DNA of 64,000 nt from Allohahella sp002354735 (GCF_047946665.1 NZ_CP172312.1:3348001-3412000), one strand, 5' to 3'. Numbered from the stretch's first letter, positions 1 to 10,014 are shown. The notes: generated by a model not told the origin, from the sequence alone. Numbers and translations are program-made.

Positions 1-3000
1 AATTGCCGCTATAGCAGTGCGACCTGCTACCGCAGCGACACTCTCGCCAGATATAACGGTATTGGACGCGAGTCCACCAATCTTACCGATACCACCTGCC
101 ATGGCGCCTGACCTGAAGTCACCACCTCCAGCAACGCTTATCGCTCCCCCCAAAGCACTGTGTGCTGCTACGGCACCCACTGTTTTCATATCAAAGAATG
201 TATAGTCTCCAAAAGCCTCCCCAATACCCGCAGATATGCCTGCCTGCACTGCAGTTGTTACCATGGTCACCATGGCAGCCTGAAAATCTCCATCAGTTAC
301 CGCGTAGGTTACCGCCGCTGCGATAACGGCACAGGCTGGGGCGAAAGCTATACAGCCGCCTATCTGAATAACCTGACTCAAGTATTTATTCTTCCGCATC
401 AACCGGCCAAGCTCCCGCAGAGCCTTGTCGATTACGTAAAGCGTCGCTACGATCGGAGCTAACACCGCAGTCGCTATAGCTTTTACAAGCTTCTTGAAGA
501 AGAACCCGCTCGGGTCCGTCATTGAGAGCGGATTATTCAAGACATAGCTATACCTGTTCAGGCTCTGCAGATTATCCGGTTCCTGAACAAAGGGGTCAGC
601 CGAGAGGAATCGCCCCAATTTCGCGTCGTAGACGCGACCGTTCATGTGAATGAGGCCCACGGCATCGAGATGCTCGTGACCTGTAAAGCCTCTGTCGGTC
701 GTTTCATTCCTGTAGTTCAGCAGGTTGAATTCAGACATGACCGAAGCATCAACGAATCGGCGCTGTCCCCAGGCATCGAACGCCTGGCGCGTGACTGCTG
801 CATTAACATCCGCAGTCGCGACCAATTTTGAGACATCTACAAGCGCAACGATCGAACCAAGATTATCGGTAAGCTGATACTGTTCAGTGACTTTGTCTGA
901 CGCGTCGATGGTAATAATGACCGGACCCAGCGAATGCCGCTCCTTGGTCTTACTACCTGTGCTACTGCTTGTTTTAACGAGCTCATAAGTACCGACATAA
1001 AGCGTCTCTGTGGTACCGGCCGGAGTTCGATCAATACGCTTGAAACGGCTACGGTCCGGCCCGTAGAAGATTTCTACCGATGCGTCGCCCTTGGTGATTC
1101 GTTTAGGCTTGCCGAAACTTGTCCATTCGATAGTGCGCCCATCACCAGAAACCATATCGCCGTTGCGGTTATAGCAGTACTGAGCACCACCGGCTTTACT
1201 CACCGCATGGCTGTTTGCGCTGTAAGACGATCCCTCACAGGCAGTGCCATATTCATAGTCGCCCACATCAGACTTGAACGTGATATTGCCGTTATGGCTG
1301 TACCTCATGTTTCGCGTCTTGGTGCCAGTTATCGACGTTTCCGTCAGCACGCTCAGTCGATTGAGCTCGTCGTATTGAGCAGATTCGGACCAATTGTTGA
1401 GGTCGTCACTCCGACTGGAGACATTACCCAGCGCATCATAGGTGTAGTGATTGACCTGCAGATCGCCGAGTGCGGCAGGCGTGCTACTGACGATGGATTC
1501 AATCCAGCCAGTCTCAGCCATGTAACCCCTGCTCGTCGTGATAACACCATTGGCAAGGCGTTCGAGAGTCACCTGCCCTTTGGCATCCGTTTCAACTGCC
1601 TGCCAATAGATTCCGCCTGTATCTCGAACGATGCTCGTTAACATAGAACGGTGGTTGTATTTCTGGTGAACAACCAGACCGCCAGGGTACATCGTAGCTC
1701 TCGGACGGCTAAAGTTGTCGAAATCTGTGACTGTTGTTAGCGCCTTGCCGTCGATCGTTCGCATTTCGGCGTATGGGCGACTGAGTGAATCGTAATAGTT
1801 CCTCGCGGTGAAGCCGTCTGGCCCAGTCACCAACGAGGGCAGGCCCAAGCCGTTTGCCGCGGTATCATAGGTCCACTGCGTCACTTGCTGCGCAGGCGAA
1901 GCGCCTACGCATCCCTCCAGCGCTTGCTGTGGAGTACCTGCAAAGTTATCGATCCGACGGGCCTTACGGCCTAGCCTGTCATACTCGTAGCAGACTTTCT
2001 GTTGCTCAGCGTCAGTCTGGAGCACCAGTTCCCCAAAGACGTTATTGACATAGGTCCAGCGACCTTTAGCCGGGTCATTGAGGGCAGTCTTGAAACCGCG
2101 CCGGTTGTATTTAACAGTTGTGACAAGCCCTGCTGTTTCATCAGTCACAGATATTTGATTGCCGAAACCATCGTATTTATAGACAAGGCGATTACCGTTT
2201 TGGTCAACCACGGAGCCCGGCTTGCCGAGGACGTTGCTGACCTCGGTTCTCTGTTGCCCTTTTTCGTTGATGTAAGTGACCTGTCGCGTGCCATACACAG
2301 TGGTAGCTGTATAGCCGCGTGCATCTTTCGTTCGCGTCGGTCGTCTAAGATCGTCGTACTCGAGCACTTCCGTATACGGCGCGTACTCGTTCTGGAAGTG
2401 TGGAAGATAACTGCGCGTGATTCGGCCGATGCGGTCGTACTCATTTCGGGTCACGATTACACGGTCTTTGAAGGGGTCGAGGGAATGGCTCTCACGCTGT
2501 CGACCGAGCACATCGAAGAAAGTTTTCGACCAGTTTCCGAAAGCGTCTACTGAAGTCGTCTTATATGTCGCCCACGCGGGCTCGCCAGCAGCTATACCGC
2601 CATAGCTCGTCTTTGAATAATTATCATCGGCGGCCTCTTCCAGGGTGGGGCGACCGTAGGCGTCATAGTGCCACGTCGTCGTTTGCCCATTCGTCGTTGT
2701 ACTGGAATGTTTCAGCCCGTTCGCATACGAGCTCATCGTGGCGGTGTGGCCTAGCGCGTTGGTCATCGATGTTTGTCGACCAAAATCATCGTAGGTGTAG
2801 CTGATAGTTCGCTCGATCGGCTTGGTACCAGCCATCCCTCTAGAAACCACTCTAGACTTCAGACCGAAATCGAAATACTCATACAACGTGGTAAGGCGTG
2901 AGGCTTCGTCATCGGGCTCTACGGTTTCAGTTTCGATCAGGCCCTGACGATTATGAGTCGTGTAGTAGGTCCAGGCTGAAGACTTTGAAACCGTTTCGAG

Positions 3001-6000
3001 TGGTAGCCCATCGACCACGCCTTCATGAGTCACGTCTGTTCGCGTCACACGTCCGAACATCCACTGCGCCGGATCATTCTGATCGTATTGACTGGTCGTC
3101 GTTGTAGTAAGGTGATCTCCAGAATCATCGGTGACAGTAGTTATCGTCTGGTAAATCTCACCGTAATAGGGCTCATTTGGACTACCCCCGGAAGTTCTGC
3201 CGGACACATCCGTATAAATATACTGTGTGACGGACTCGGTCCAACCACCAAGCAGGTCGAACTCACGTTCCGTTTCAGAAGTTTTCTGAATGACATATGG
3301 ATAGGCTGCCGGCGCGTAAGGACTTACCCGCAGCGAGGGTTCAATTCCAGTGCGCCTTTCATAATTGATCGTCTTCCTGGACATCAGGAATGGATTGCTG
3401 TTTCGGCGAATATATCGCTCACTCTTGATGAGGCGTCCAGCCGTCGCCAGAACGTGGCTATAGGTATTAACGACATAATCGCCAGTGTCCACGTTCACAG
3501 AGGTTGTTTTTTCGAAACCTAACTGCCCTTTATTGGTAACGTCAGTCTTCAGATTTTCATAGGAATAGGCTTTGAACTTTGAGCCTCCAAGTCCATCGGG
3601 TGTGGAGACGCGCTTGACTACCTGCACTGCGGACCGCACCGGCACAATAGGATAGCCCTGGTACCAGCTGGACTGAGGATTGTAGGTGTATACAGACTCG
3701 TCCAGGATGGTGGAATACCAGATGTTCGTGAGGTGGCCTAAACCTGTCGTTATCTGGGTTAAATAGTCGGGATAGCCCTTTACGTTGAGAGACCTGGTCT
3801 CGAGCCCAGTATCAGATCTGAAGATCAGATCGACAGCTCCGTCCCCTTCAATATCCATGACACTCACAGTTCCGTAATGCGAAATGTCGCCCTCACAGTC
3901 ACCGCTGTTCGACGTGCAGACTCCGGACTCGACACGCACCTTAAAGCCTCCAAACAAATAGTTTTCTGGAGGGGTGTTGAGTGCTGCCACAACACCTTTA
4001 GCATCATCCCTATAGACAAGGTCTGGCAGGCCATCGTCGTTTACGTCGGTGAACTGGATTGTGCTGAGATTATCGGCGCCGTTACATCCTGGGTCCGTAT
4101 CGTTACAGATGGCTGTTGAACGGATGACGTCGCCGAAACTACGGCCAGTATTCGCATAACATGAAATGCCAGATCCATTCAATGCGCAGATATCTGTGAG
4201 TCCGTCTCCGTTCACATCTGTGTAACTAAGGCTGACGCGATAGTGGGTTCTCTTGTCATCTATCACCCCCCGACGCTGGCTGCATCGAGTATCGTAGTTC
4301 GCACAAAGATCGGTACGATAAGAGATTAGCTCCTGGAAAGCTCCGCCCGTGTAAGTGTAAACGCGCAAACCTTCGTCTGATCGAAAAATAATCTCGCTTT
4401 TGCCATCACCATTGATGTCTATAAGACTATTGAAACGAGCTTCACCTCTTTCCATGAGGGTTTTTTCCACCGTTTGCCCGGGGAACGAGGGATGAGTGTA
4501 CTTATAAGTAATTGGATCGCTACAATTTCCTGGAGCCGTCCCAGATGCTGAACAAATACTCGTTTGAACGAGCTGGTATACTGTTGGGCCAGCACCAAAG
4601 CCATAGCTTGCGCCAGCGGAGGCGATAGCACATTGCATGCCCGCATCACGCTGCCAGCACGCGCTCAGCCTGCCGTCGCCAGTGAAGTCTCCGAAGCTCA
4701 CCCCACTGTGAGGAATACAATTCGAGTTACCGTCACAAGCGAAAAGTTGGCTTGCAGGTCTTGCTACAGGATTATTTGGCCCTGCAAAAAACTTTAGAAC
4801 ACGATTGTGAATAGGTACGATCAGCTCAGGCAGGCCATCGAAATCAACGTCGATAAACTGAATAGCAGCATTGCGCTCTTTTATCGAATTACAGTCGCCT
4901 GCAGTAGCGGTAGCACAAAGATCAATTTGGTACTGTGGTCCATCAAAGGGTAGACGTGACGTCAGTCGACAGTTGTAGCCATGGCCCATCCAGTAACAGA
5001 CATCGGTTTTACCATTGCCGTCAAGATCGGCGTATTTGATGCTCGAAGGTAGACCCTCCACGCAATCCAATGCGCCATTCGCGCAAATCCCGGTATTTCT
5101 CTGCCCTGCAAACGCCATGACGCCTGGAAAGTCTGAGTCCGACCATTCAAATGTGGTGGGAGCAAGACATGATCCATCTGCGCCGCATTCCTGGAGCTGA
5201 GTGAGACGATTCAACTCAGAGAGAGGACCCGTTTCATAATCGAAGTAATAGGTGCGAAGAATGTCGCCTGCTGCATCGAACGTCTTGAGGGATACAAGTT
5301 GACGTCTGCTAATTGTTCTGGAGCCGCCCTCATAACTGATTTCCTGCTTAGCGTAAGAGTTATAGCCGTACGCGACATGGCCGCCGGGATATCGGATTTC
5401 CGCGAGCGATGGCTCGATACTTGCCGCGTTATGATACGCATAAATTCGCTCGTTCCCTGTTCTATCGGCCAGGCTCTTCAATAGCCAACTTTCTACAGCT
5501 GAGCTATCGCTTGTGAGATCCTTTGAGTCGACGGTTGTACCGAAGTACGCGAGTTCCCCAGACTTATACTCCACCTTGAAGTTATCTGGCCCATGACCCC
5601 CGTAGCTGCCAAATGAGGTAATTCTGACAAACTGATCTTCCTCAGTTCGATAGACCGCCCCATCTGACCCGTAAGGCCGCCCATTGATAACAACAAGAGG
5701 CGATCCACCAAAGCAGAATCGATCTGCACTTGTCATCGTTACCGCTGGCGCATTTCCTACAGAGCAGCGAGCGATTGCATTTGAAGTAGTGATGCCCCAA
5801 CCGACTCCCAAGAGACCACCGGGGTTTCCGCTTGAGTATGAAAGCTCCAGCTTGGGATCTATGCCACCTCTGCCGGGTGAGACCACGAGCGGAATACTAT
5901 AGCCAGCAGAGCCCAGCGCATTTACATCAAGCACACCCGATGTAGCGCCTGCCGTATAGGTGCCATCTTTCGAGTGATTAATCGTGGGAACTGGGGGCCG

Positions 6001-8106
6001 AGCGTACGACTGATCAGCCTTCCATTCTTTAAGAATTCGGTTCGACCCAAACACAGCAATGAAGTCTTTTTGCGAAGGGTCGTCGAGAATAAGGTCTTCG
6101 GCACGATCTCCATCAACTTCGCTAAAACGCAGCTTCACACTATCGTCGAAGCCAGAGTCTCCTAAGGGATTTATTACGCTGTAGACTGGAGCGCCACCAT
6201 AGACAATTGTCAAAGGACCGGACCCGGGCTGCAGGATCATGTCTCGCACGCCATCTCCATCAAGGTCTGCCGCATAAATTTTGACGCCGGCGTGTCTCCA
6301 GGCGACCGAGTTAATGAAGCTCTGGTCCGGTCCGACGATGTAGCCGCAGCCAGCGTCGTTCCTGCGACAATCCTGATTGATCAAAATGCCTGGAAGATCT
6401 GTGAAGACCAGTGGGGTATTAATTGGACCAGCAATCAACACGAATTCTTTGCGTGGCTTTAGATAAAGCAGCTTTTCCTTGACCCCATCGTTATTAAGAT
6501 CGCCGTAACCCTCCATGATTTCCCAGGCGCAGCTGTCAACCCCGTCAGCCAACTTCCATGCAGGACAAGTCGACCATTCCGAATAACTGTTATTTTGCGC
6601 AGGCTTATTAACCACGTCATAAAAGTTCCCGTTTATGAGAACTCGTGCGAAGAGGTCAGCCAGATTGATTGAGCTGTCTGCTGCTGGACTTGTTGTTCCG
6701 TCGAATGACGTATTGAATAGTTTTGAGAACCCGCCGAACCCGAACGAAATTTGGGCGGCTTGGTTATGTGACTGTGGAATAAAACTGATGCTCTTGATGA
6801 GATCATAGAGATTCATCGAGTAGAGGTTAGCGGACGTGTAACTGAGACCCAGTTCTGTTGGGTAAATTCTGTTGGTGCGGAACTCCTCCGCACCATGAGA
6901 CATGATTAGAACAGGGTTGTACCAGTCGAGTAGAAGTAACGAGTCTCTCCGATTGTCACCATTCAGATCTATGCTATGCCACACACCTTCAAGCAGTGTC
7001 CAGGTCGAAGCAGCAAATTTCGCAGGATCAATATTGAATATCGGAGCGCAAGGGGAATGGCCTTCCGCTCCACATTGATAGTCTATCAACATGTCTGGCA
7101 GACGCTTGGCCGGAACCATAACGTCAATGTCGCCGTGGATGAGTACCAACTCATGCTTTGCCTTTAAATAAAGCACCCGTCTCGTGCCACCCGTTCCTCC
7201 CAGATCGTAGTTTCCTACGAGCGCTTCATAGGCGCATCCGTGTGGGGCGTCTGTTTTGGCCCATCCTGGACAGGAACTGAGGGATTCAGCGATATTAGGC
7301 GATTGCAGACCAGTCGTAGCGGAAATAGCAGAAGACTGATCAAATCCGAACTCAAAAATACTCGGATCAAGCGTCCAAGCCGGCGGCTCACTCACAACTG
7401 GCGTGGTGCCTTCGTTACCGATAAGAACAGGAGACTCACCCGTCCAGGCATAAACTTCACCGGTACTGCCAGTGGCAAAGCGCAGTGCTGCGCCGGTATC
7501 AGTGGTCGTTTTCTCGATGGAGGAAGTATTGTTGCCAGGGTCGTAGCCAAGCTCATCCAGAGTCACGACGTCAGAAATGAAATCGACCGCGTTGAGCGAT
7601 CGGATGATGACTGTATCGCCCTCGTCGGGCTGAAGGATTGAATCAACACGCTGGTCCTCGTTGAGCTCGGTGTTCATCCAGTGGGTGTCGAGCTTTGTCC
7701 AGGTGACTGCATCCAGAACATTCGAAGAAGGATCACGCACGAGTAGACAGGGGGGCGTTGAGTCGCCGCAATCAAGATTGACGAGCCAGCTTGGTAGATC
7801 AGTCCGTTCAAGCATGATGCTGTGGGTGGCTGAAACTACGGTGACTTCGTGCCGGGGCTTGAGCCAGAGAAGCGTCTCGAGATCACCATCGTCGTCCAGA
7901 TCATGCTCGCCCTTCCAGGCCTCGAAGGCGCATCCCGCGGGACCGTCCGTAGCTAGCCAGCCGGGACACTGCGAAGGCGCACCAGTCTGATTCGGCACAC
8001 TCGCCAGAACTTCGGCTGAAGCTCCTGTAGTGAATCCTAGTGCCAGCACAAGGGCTGAAATGAGTGCGCGTAGAACAGACTGCGTGCTTACACTATTTTG
8101 TGCCAT
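1..8106 (-). CDS. Giant secreted SpvB / FG-GAP / RHS-repeat toxin-like protein (3' end beyond window)
   Basis: The frame is open for 2702 codons from the ATG at 8106 to base 1 and has no stop inside the window. A signal peptide ends near GASA (residue 31). Three homologous modules begin at C47, C279 and C514, each opening CPxW and carrying a DLxxDG-like loop and LYLKPR-type strand. An SpvB/TcdB-type segment follows near residues 735-770 (SPGRGG, LSYSSG, GVGWG). FG-GAP/VCBS repeats (DINGDGKSE, DVNGDGLTD) fill roughly residues 1000-1420. RHS/YD repeats (YDAYGRPT, YEYDRLGRK) run to the RHS core signature GRFLSADPF and DPSG near residue 2529. The tail after DPSG is hydrophobic and Ala/Gly-rich (AHSALGGAIS) and is cut by the window edge, so the effector domain is not visible. 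By family knowledge this is a secreted polymorphic-toxin or insecticidal-complex-like protein; export and target are inferred. Confidence 0.9.
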   Translation of the reverse strand, partial: MAQNSVSTQSVLRALISALVLALGFTTGASAEVLASVPNQTGAPSQCPGWLATDGPAGCAFEAWKGEHDLDDDGDLETLLWLKPRHEVTVVSATHSIMLERTDLPSWLVNLDCGDSTPPCLLVRDPSSNVLDAVTWTKLDTHWMNTELNEDQRVDSILQPDEGDTVIIRSLNAVDFISDVVTLDELGYDPGNNTSSIEKTTTDTGAALRFATGSTGEVYAWTGESPVLIGNEGTTPVVSEPPAWTLDPSIFEFGFDQSSAISATTGLQSPNIAESLSSCPGWAKTDAPHGCAYEALVGNYDLGGTGGTRRVLYLKAKHELVLIHGDIDVMVPAKRLPDMLIDYQCGAEGHSPCAPIFNIDPAKFAASTWTLLEGVWHSIDLNGDNRRDSLLLLDWYNPVLIMSHGAEEFRTNRIYPTELGLSYTSANLYSMNLYDLIKSISFIPQSHNQAAQISFGFGGFSKLFNTSFDGTTSPAADSSINLADLFARVLINGNFYDVVNKPAQNNSYSEWSTCPAWKLADGVDSCAWEIMEGYGDLNNDGVKEKLLYLKPRKEFVLIAGPINTPLVFTDLPGILINQDCRRNDAGCGYIVGPDQSFINSVAWRHAGVKIYAADLDGDGVRDMILQPGSGPLTIVYGGAPVYSVINPLGDSGFDDSVKLRFSEVDGDRAEDLILDDPSQKDFIAVFGSNRILKEWKADQSYARPPVPTINHSKDGTYTAGATSGVLDVNALGSAGYSIPLVVSPGRGGIDPKLELSYSSGNPGGLLGVGWGITTSNAIARCSVGNAPAVTMTSADRFCFGGSPLVVINGRPYGSDGAVYRTEEDQFVRITSFGSYGGHGPDNFKVEYKSGELAYFGTTVDSKDLTSDSSAVESWLLKSLADRTGNERIYAYHNAASIEPSLAEIRYPGGHVAYGYNSYAKQEISYEGGSRTISRRQLVSLKTFDAAGDILRTYYFDYETGPLSELNRLTQLQECGADGSCLAPTTFEWSDSDFPGVMAFAGQRNTGICANGALDCVEGLPSSIKYADLDGNGKTDVCYWMGHGYNCRLTSRLPFDGPQYQIDLCATATAGDCNSIKERNAAIQFIDVDFDGLPELIVPIHNRVLKFFAGPNNPVARPASQLFACDGNSNCIPHSGVSFGDFTGDGRLSACWQRDAGMQCAIASAGASYGFGAGPTVYQLVQTSICSASGTAPGNCSDPITYKYTHPSFPGQTVEKTLMERGEARFNSLIDINGDGKSEIIFRSDEGLRVYTYTGGAFQELISYRTDLCANYDTRCSQRRGVIDDKRTHYRVSLSYTDVNGDGLTDICALNGSGISCYANTGRSFGDVIRSTAICNDTDPGCNGADNLSTIQFTDVNDDGLPDLVYRDDAKGVVAALNTPPENYLFGGFKVRVESGVCTSNSGDCEGDISHYGTVSVMDIEGDGAVDLIFRSDTGLETRSLNVKGYPDYLTQITTGLGHLTNIWYSTILDESVYTYNPQSSWYQGYPIVPVRSAVQVVKRVSTPDGLGGSKFKAYSYENLKTDVTNKGQLGFEKTTSVNVDTGDYVVNTYSHVLATAGRLIKSERYIRRNSNPFLMSRKTINYERRTGIEPSLRVSPYAPAAYPYVIQKTSETEREFDLLGGWTESVTQYIYTDVSGRTSGGSPNEPYYGEIYQTITTVTDDSGDHLTTTTTSQYDQNDPAQWMFGRVTRTDVTHEGVVDGLPLETVSKSSAWTYYTTHNRQGLIETETVEPDDEASRLTTLYEYFDFGLKSRVVSRGMAGTKPIERTISYTYDDFGRQTSMTNALGHTATMSSYANGLKHSSTTTNGQTTTWHYDAYGRPTLEEAADDNYSKTSYGGIAAGEPAWATYKTTSVDAFGNWSKTFFDVLGRQRESHSLDPFKDRVIVTRNEYDRIGRITRSYLPHFQNEYAPYTEVLEYDDLRRPTRTKDARGYTATTVYGTRQVTYINEKGQQRTEVSNVLGKPGSVVDQNGNRLVYKYDGFGNQISVTDETAGLVTTVKYNRRGFKTALNDPAKGRWTYVNNVFGELVLQTDAEQQKVCYEYDRLGRKARRIDNFAGTPQQALEGCVGASPAQQVTQWTYDTAANGLGLPSLVTGPDGFTARNYYDSLSRPYAEMRTIDGKALTTVTDFDNFSRPRATMYPGGLVVHQKYNHRSMLTSIVRDTGGIYWQAVETDAKGQVTLERLANGVITTSRGYMAETGWIESIVSSTPAALGDLQVNHYTYDALGNVSSRSDDLNNWSESAQYDELNRLSVLTETSITGTKTRNMRYSHNGNITFKSDVGDYEYGTACEGSSYSANSHAVSKAGGAQYCYNRNGDMVSGDGRTIEWTSFGKPKRITKGDASVEIFYGPDRSRFKRIDRTPAGTTETLYVGTYELVKTSSSTGSKTKERHSLGPVIITIDASDKVTEQYQLTDNLGSIVALVDVSKLVATADVNAAVTRQAFDAWGQRRFVDASVMSEFNLLNYRNETTDRGFTGHEHLDAVGLIHMNGRVYDAKLGRFLSADPFVQEPDNLQSLNRYSYVLNNPLSMTDPSGFFFKKLVKAIATAVLAPIVATLYVIDKALRELGRLMRKNKYLSQVIQIGGCIAFAPACAVIAAAVTYAVTDGDFQAAMVTMVTTAVQAGISAGIGEAFGDYTFFDMKTVGAVAAHSALGGAISVAGGGDFRSGAMAGGIGKIGGLASNTVISGESVAAVAGRTAIAAI

Positions 8107-8278
8107 CGGCTACTTCCTTCACACTGGCGCTGGCGCCAGAGACTACGAGAGATAAGTGGTTGAGCTGTTCGAGTTCGATCGGGCGATGCCATTAAACAGA
8201 CATAGGCCGTCCCAACTTAGACTGCTAATGGCCGGCAGTGTATTGAATACAAAGTTAAGTAGCATTCGATGAGGCGTC

Positions 8279-8341
8279 GATTTGACAATCTTTTACAATT
8301 GATTGTTATTTTCGACCTCAATTGTAAAACATTGTCAAATC
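8279..8341. promoter_or_regulatory. 24-bp inverted repeat in the divergent promoter region of the toxin and the small secreted proteins
   Basis: Arms 8279-8302 and 8318-8341 are inverted repeats matching at 23 of 24 positions around a 15-base spacer. Each arm holds two related half-sites, TTTGACAAT and TTTTACAAT, so four copies face one another. Each arm also contains a consensus -35 hexamer TTGACA, one per strand. A further TTACAATT lies at 8459-8466, just before the first small gene. The rest of the 389-base gap (8107-8495) is AT-rich with no convincing ORF. A dimeric repressor operator over divergent promoters is the simplest reading. It is not a terminator, because it lies upstream of both genes and no T-run follows. 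Confidence 0.55.
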
Positions 8342-8495
8342 CGCATCCGAAATATTGCCCGGAACCCTCCCAAGCTTTATCTTTCACATCAGATTTTCAT
8401 CAGCTACGTTTAAATGGCCAAGTAATTTAGCGAGCAGCGGCTCAACTTGTACTTTGCCTTACAATTAGAGACGTAGATCGCCCTGGGGAACGCCG

Positions 8496-8819
8496 ATGCG
8501 ATGTGTTAAAGAACTTGCTTATATAGTCATAGGCCTAGGGCTTTCCGTTAGTACTAACGCAGAAACCACGGACACCGTTGAAGTCGTCAAAGTATGTAAT
8601 GCTGACGTCGGTATAAAGCTCGCGAACTCAGGATGGGTTGTCGTGCTGGAAACTGAGGTTGGCTCGGTGAACGTGGAGAGAGTCCAGACCCTAGCAAACT
8701 ACTTGCTTGCATCGGGTTCGCCGGCTGGAAACATTAGCTCGAACACCGTCATGACCTGGTGTGGCATCAGCAACGTCAAACCGATTAAAGCCCTCTCAGC
8801 AGCTAGCAGTCAGATTTAA
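8496..8819 (+). CDS. Small secreted two-cysteine protein, paralogue 1
   Basis: This 107-residue protein has a signal peptide ending at TNA (about residue 22) and a mature part with exactly two cysteines 55 residues apart (VVKVC and MTWCG). Between them lie the strand DVGIKLANSGW and a helix ending in LLASG. The first part of the next gene repeats this domain closely (VGIKLA, GW, WCG, SNVKP, ALxA), so the two are tandem duplicates. GGGGAA at 8485-8490 is a good ribosome site for this ATG. It is the first gene leaving the divergent promoter region shared with the giant toxin. No function is recognised; a small disulfide-bonded secreted partner or adhesin-like unit is inferred only. Confidence 0.75.
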   Translation: MRCVKELAYIVIGLGLSVSTNAETTDTVEVVKVCNADVGIKLANSGWVVVLETEVGSVNVERVQTLANYLLASGSPAGNISSNTVMTWCGISNVKPIKALSAASSQI

Positions 8820-8833
8820 CCGTGGATACCACT

Positions 8834-9571
8834 ATGAAAAGATTATTTGCAGCCTCATGCATGATCAGCGCCCTCGGAATGTCTGGTGCTAGCAACGCGG
8901 GCGACCGTGTCATAGGCCTTTATATCTGTGAAAACGATGTGGGCATCAAGTTGGCTACAGGTGGCTGGCACGTGGCACGTGAGCTGGACCTAGGCGCAGA
9001 AGCAGTGACGAGACTGTTCTCCGCAAGCCTTGTTCAAATGTCTACTCAGAGCGCTACGGGCAACGTCACCGCAGGTGCGGCTGTTTCTTGGTGCGGGCTT
9101 TCTAACGTCAAACCGGTCACCGCTTTAGAGATTACCAATGTTGCAGCAAGCGGCAGTGCGACTGGCTCAACTGGCGGCACTACACCTGGTATTACAAGCC
9201 TTACCGTGGAAGCTGAAACGCTTACGCTGTCAGGTTATATGATCGAGGGTACGAAAGGTGACAGGATTGCCGTGTCCTCTAGCTCTAGCAATGGCGTGGG
9301 TAGCGCCTCGCTAACCTCCACGCTTGACCCCGGCACATACAATATTGTTGTGACAAACATCATCGAAAATGATGGGCAATCGACTTTAAAGCTTTTCGTC
9401 GACGGCACCTTCATCGAAACACAGCAATACGCGCTTGATACCACGAACCAGTATTTCGATACGTTGACATTTTATGGTGTGACGTTGGCAAAAGGTTCAG
9501 TGATCAGGTTTGAAGGAAAGATGGATGGGTCTGCGACTCGGGCGCGGATTGATAAGATTACGATAGAGTGA
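8834..9571 (+). CDS. Secreted two-cysteine domain fused to a carbohydrate-binding-like beta domain, paralogue 2
   Basis: The ATG at 8834 is preferred to the in-frame GTG at 8822 because it places the signal peptide (MKRLFAASCM to SNA) at the end. The first 100 or so residues copy the preceding protein, with the same cysteine spacing of 55 (CENDVG and SWCG). A Ser/Thr/Gly linker (ATGSTGGTTPG) then leads to a beta-rich domain of about 115 residues. That domain starts VEAETLTLSGY and ends ARIDKITIE, with a jelly-roll, CBM6/35-like pattern (RIAVSSS, LDPGTYNIVV, LFVDG). The gene starts within 15 bases of its upstream neighbour's stop, so co-transcription is likely. The CBM-like assignment is by pattern only. 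Confidence 0.75.
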   Translation: MKRLFAASCMISALGMSGASNAGDRVIGLYICENDVGIKLATGGWHVARELDLGAEAVTRLFSASLVQMSTQSATGNVTAGAAVSWCGLSNVKPVTALEITNVAASGSATGSTGGTTPGITSLTVEAETLTLSGYMIEGTKGDRIAVSSSSSNGVGSASLTSTLDPGTYNIVVTNIIENDGQSTLKLFVDGTFIETQQYALDTTNQYFDTLTFYGVTLAKGSVIRFEGKMDGSATRARIDKITIE

Positions 9572-9936
9572 TGCAAATGAAGATAGTCGTTAACAGCTTG
9601 AAACATGTGCTTTGCCCAGTAACTCTTATCCTCTTAGGGTACAGTTGTACTAGCTACGCGAGTGAGGGCGAAGGAAAAGTAACTAATTATTGGATCCACC
9701 TGAATCATGAGAGCATGGTTTTCATACTGGATAACCAAAAAGATAGACCCGCATGTGCAACTTTTGGCGCACCTCACGGTCGTTATACTATTAATACTGC
9801 TACCGATCGAGGCAAAGTTGCAGCTTCTGTGGTCATTGCTGCTAAAGCTACTGGCCAGCGCCTGAACGCTGGTGGATCCGGTAAGTGCAGTCATTACTCA
9901 GACTCCGAAGATCTTTTGTACCTACATGCTTACTAA
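9571..9936 (+). CDS. Small secreted two-cysteine protein
   Basis: This protein is translationally coupled: TGA of the upstream gene and this ATG overlap as TGATG. A second ATG lies at 9577. A signal peptide ends at SYA. The mature chain has two cysteines 44 residues apart (RPACATFG and SGKCSHY). Between them is a helix VIAAKATGQ, followed by the strand LLYLHAY at the C-terminus. This Cys, strand, Ala-rich helix ending in Gly, Cys, strand layout is shared with the two genes downstream. It resembles the many short uncharacterised secreted proteins of marine bacteria. No enzymatic residues stand out and the function is unknown. Confidence 0.7.
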   Translation: MQMKIVVNSLKHVLCPVTLILLGYSCTSYASEGEGKVTNYWIHLNHESMVFILDNQKDRPACATFGAPHGRYTINTATDRGKVAASVVIAAKATGQRLNAGGSGKCSHYSDSEDLLYLHAY

Positions 9937-10014
9937 ATTATTGCACACAGCCTCTAAAAGCAGCCAATAATTAAGGTCATAGAGCGCTACTTGCCACTTT
10001 ACTGAGAAAAATGT

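Noticed and set aside
934..1641. Plus-strand ORF of 235 codons
   Set aside because: It is the antisense of the RHS coding frame, which has clear YD repeats; no signal or ribosome site supports it.
2002..2553. Plus-strand ORF of 183 codons
   Set aside because: It is a shadow of the RHS region on the minus strand.
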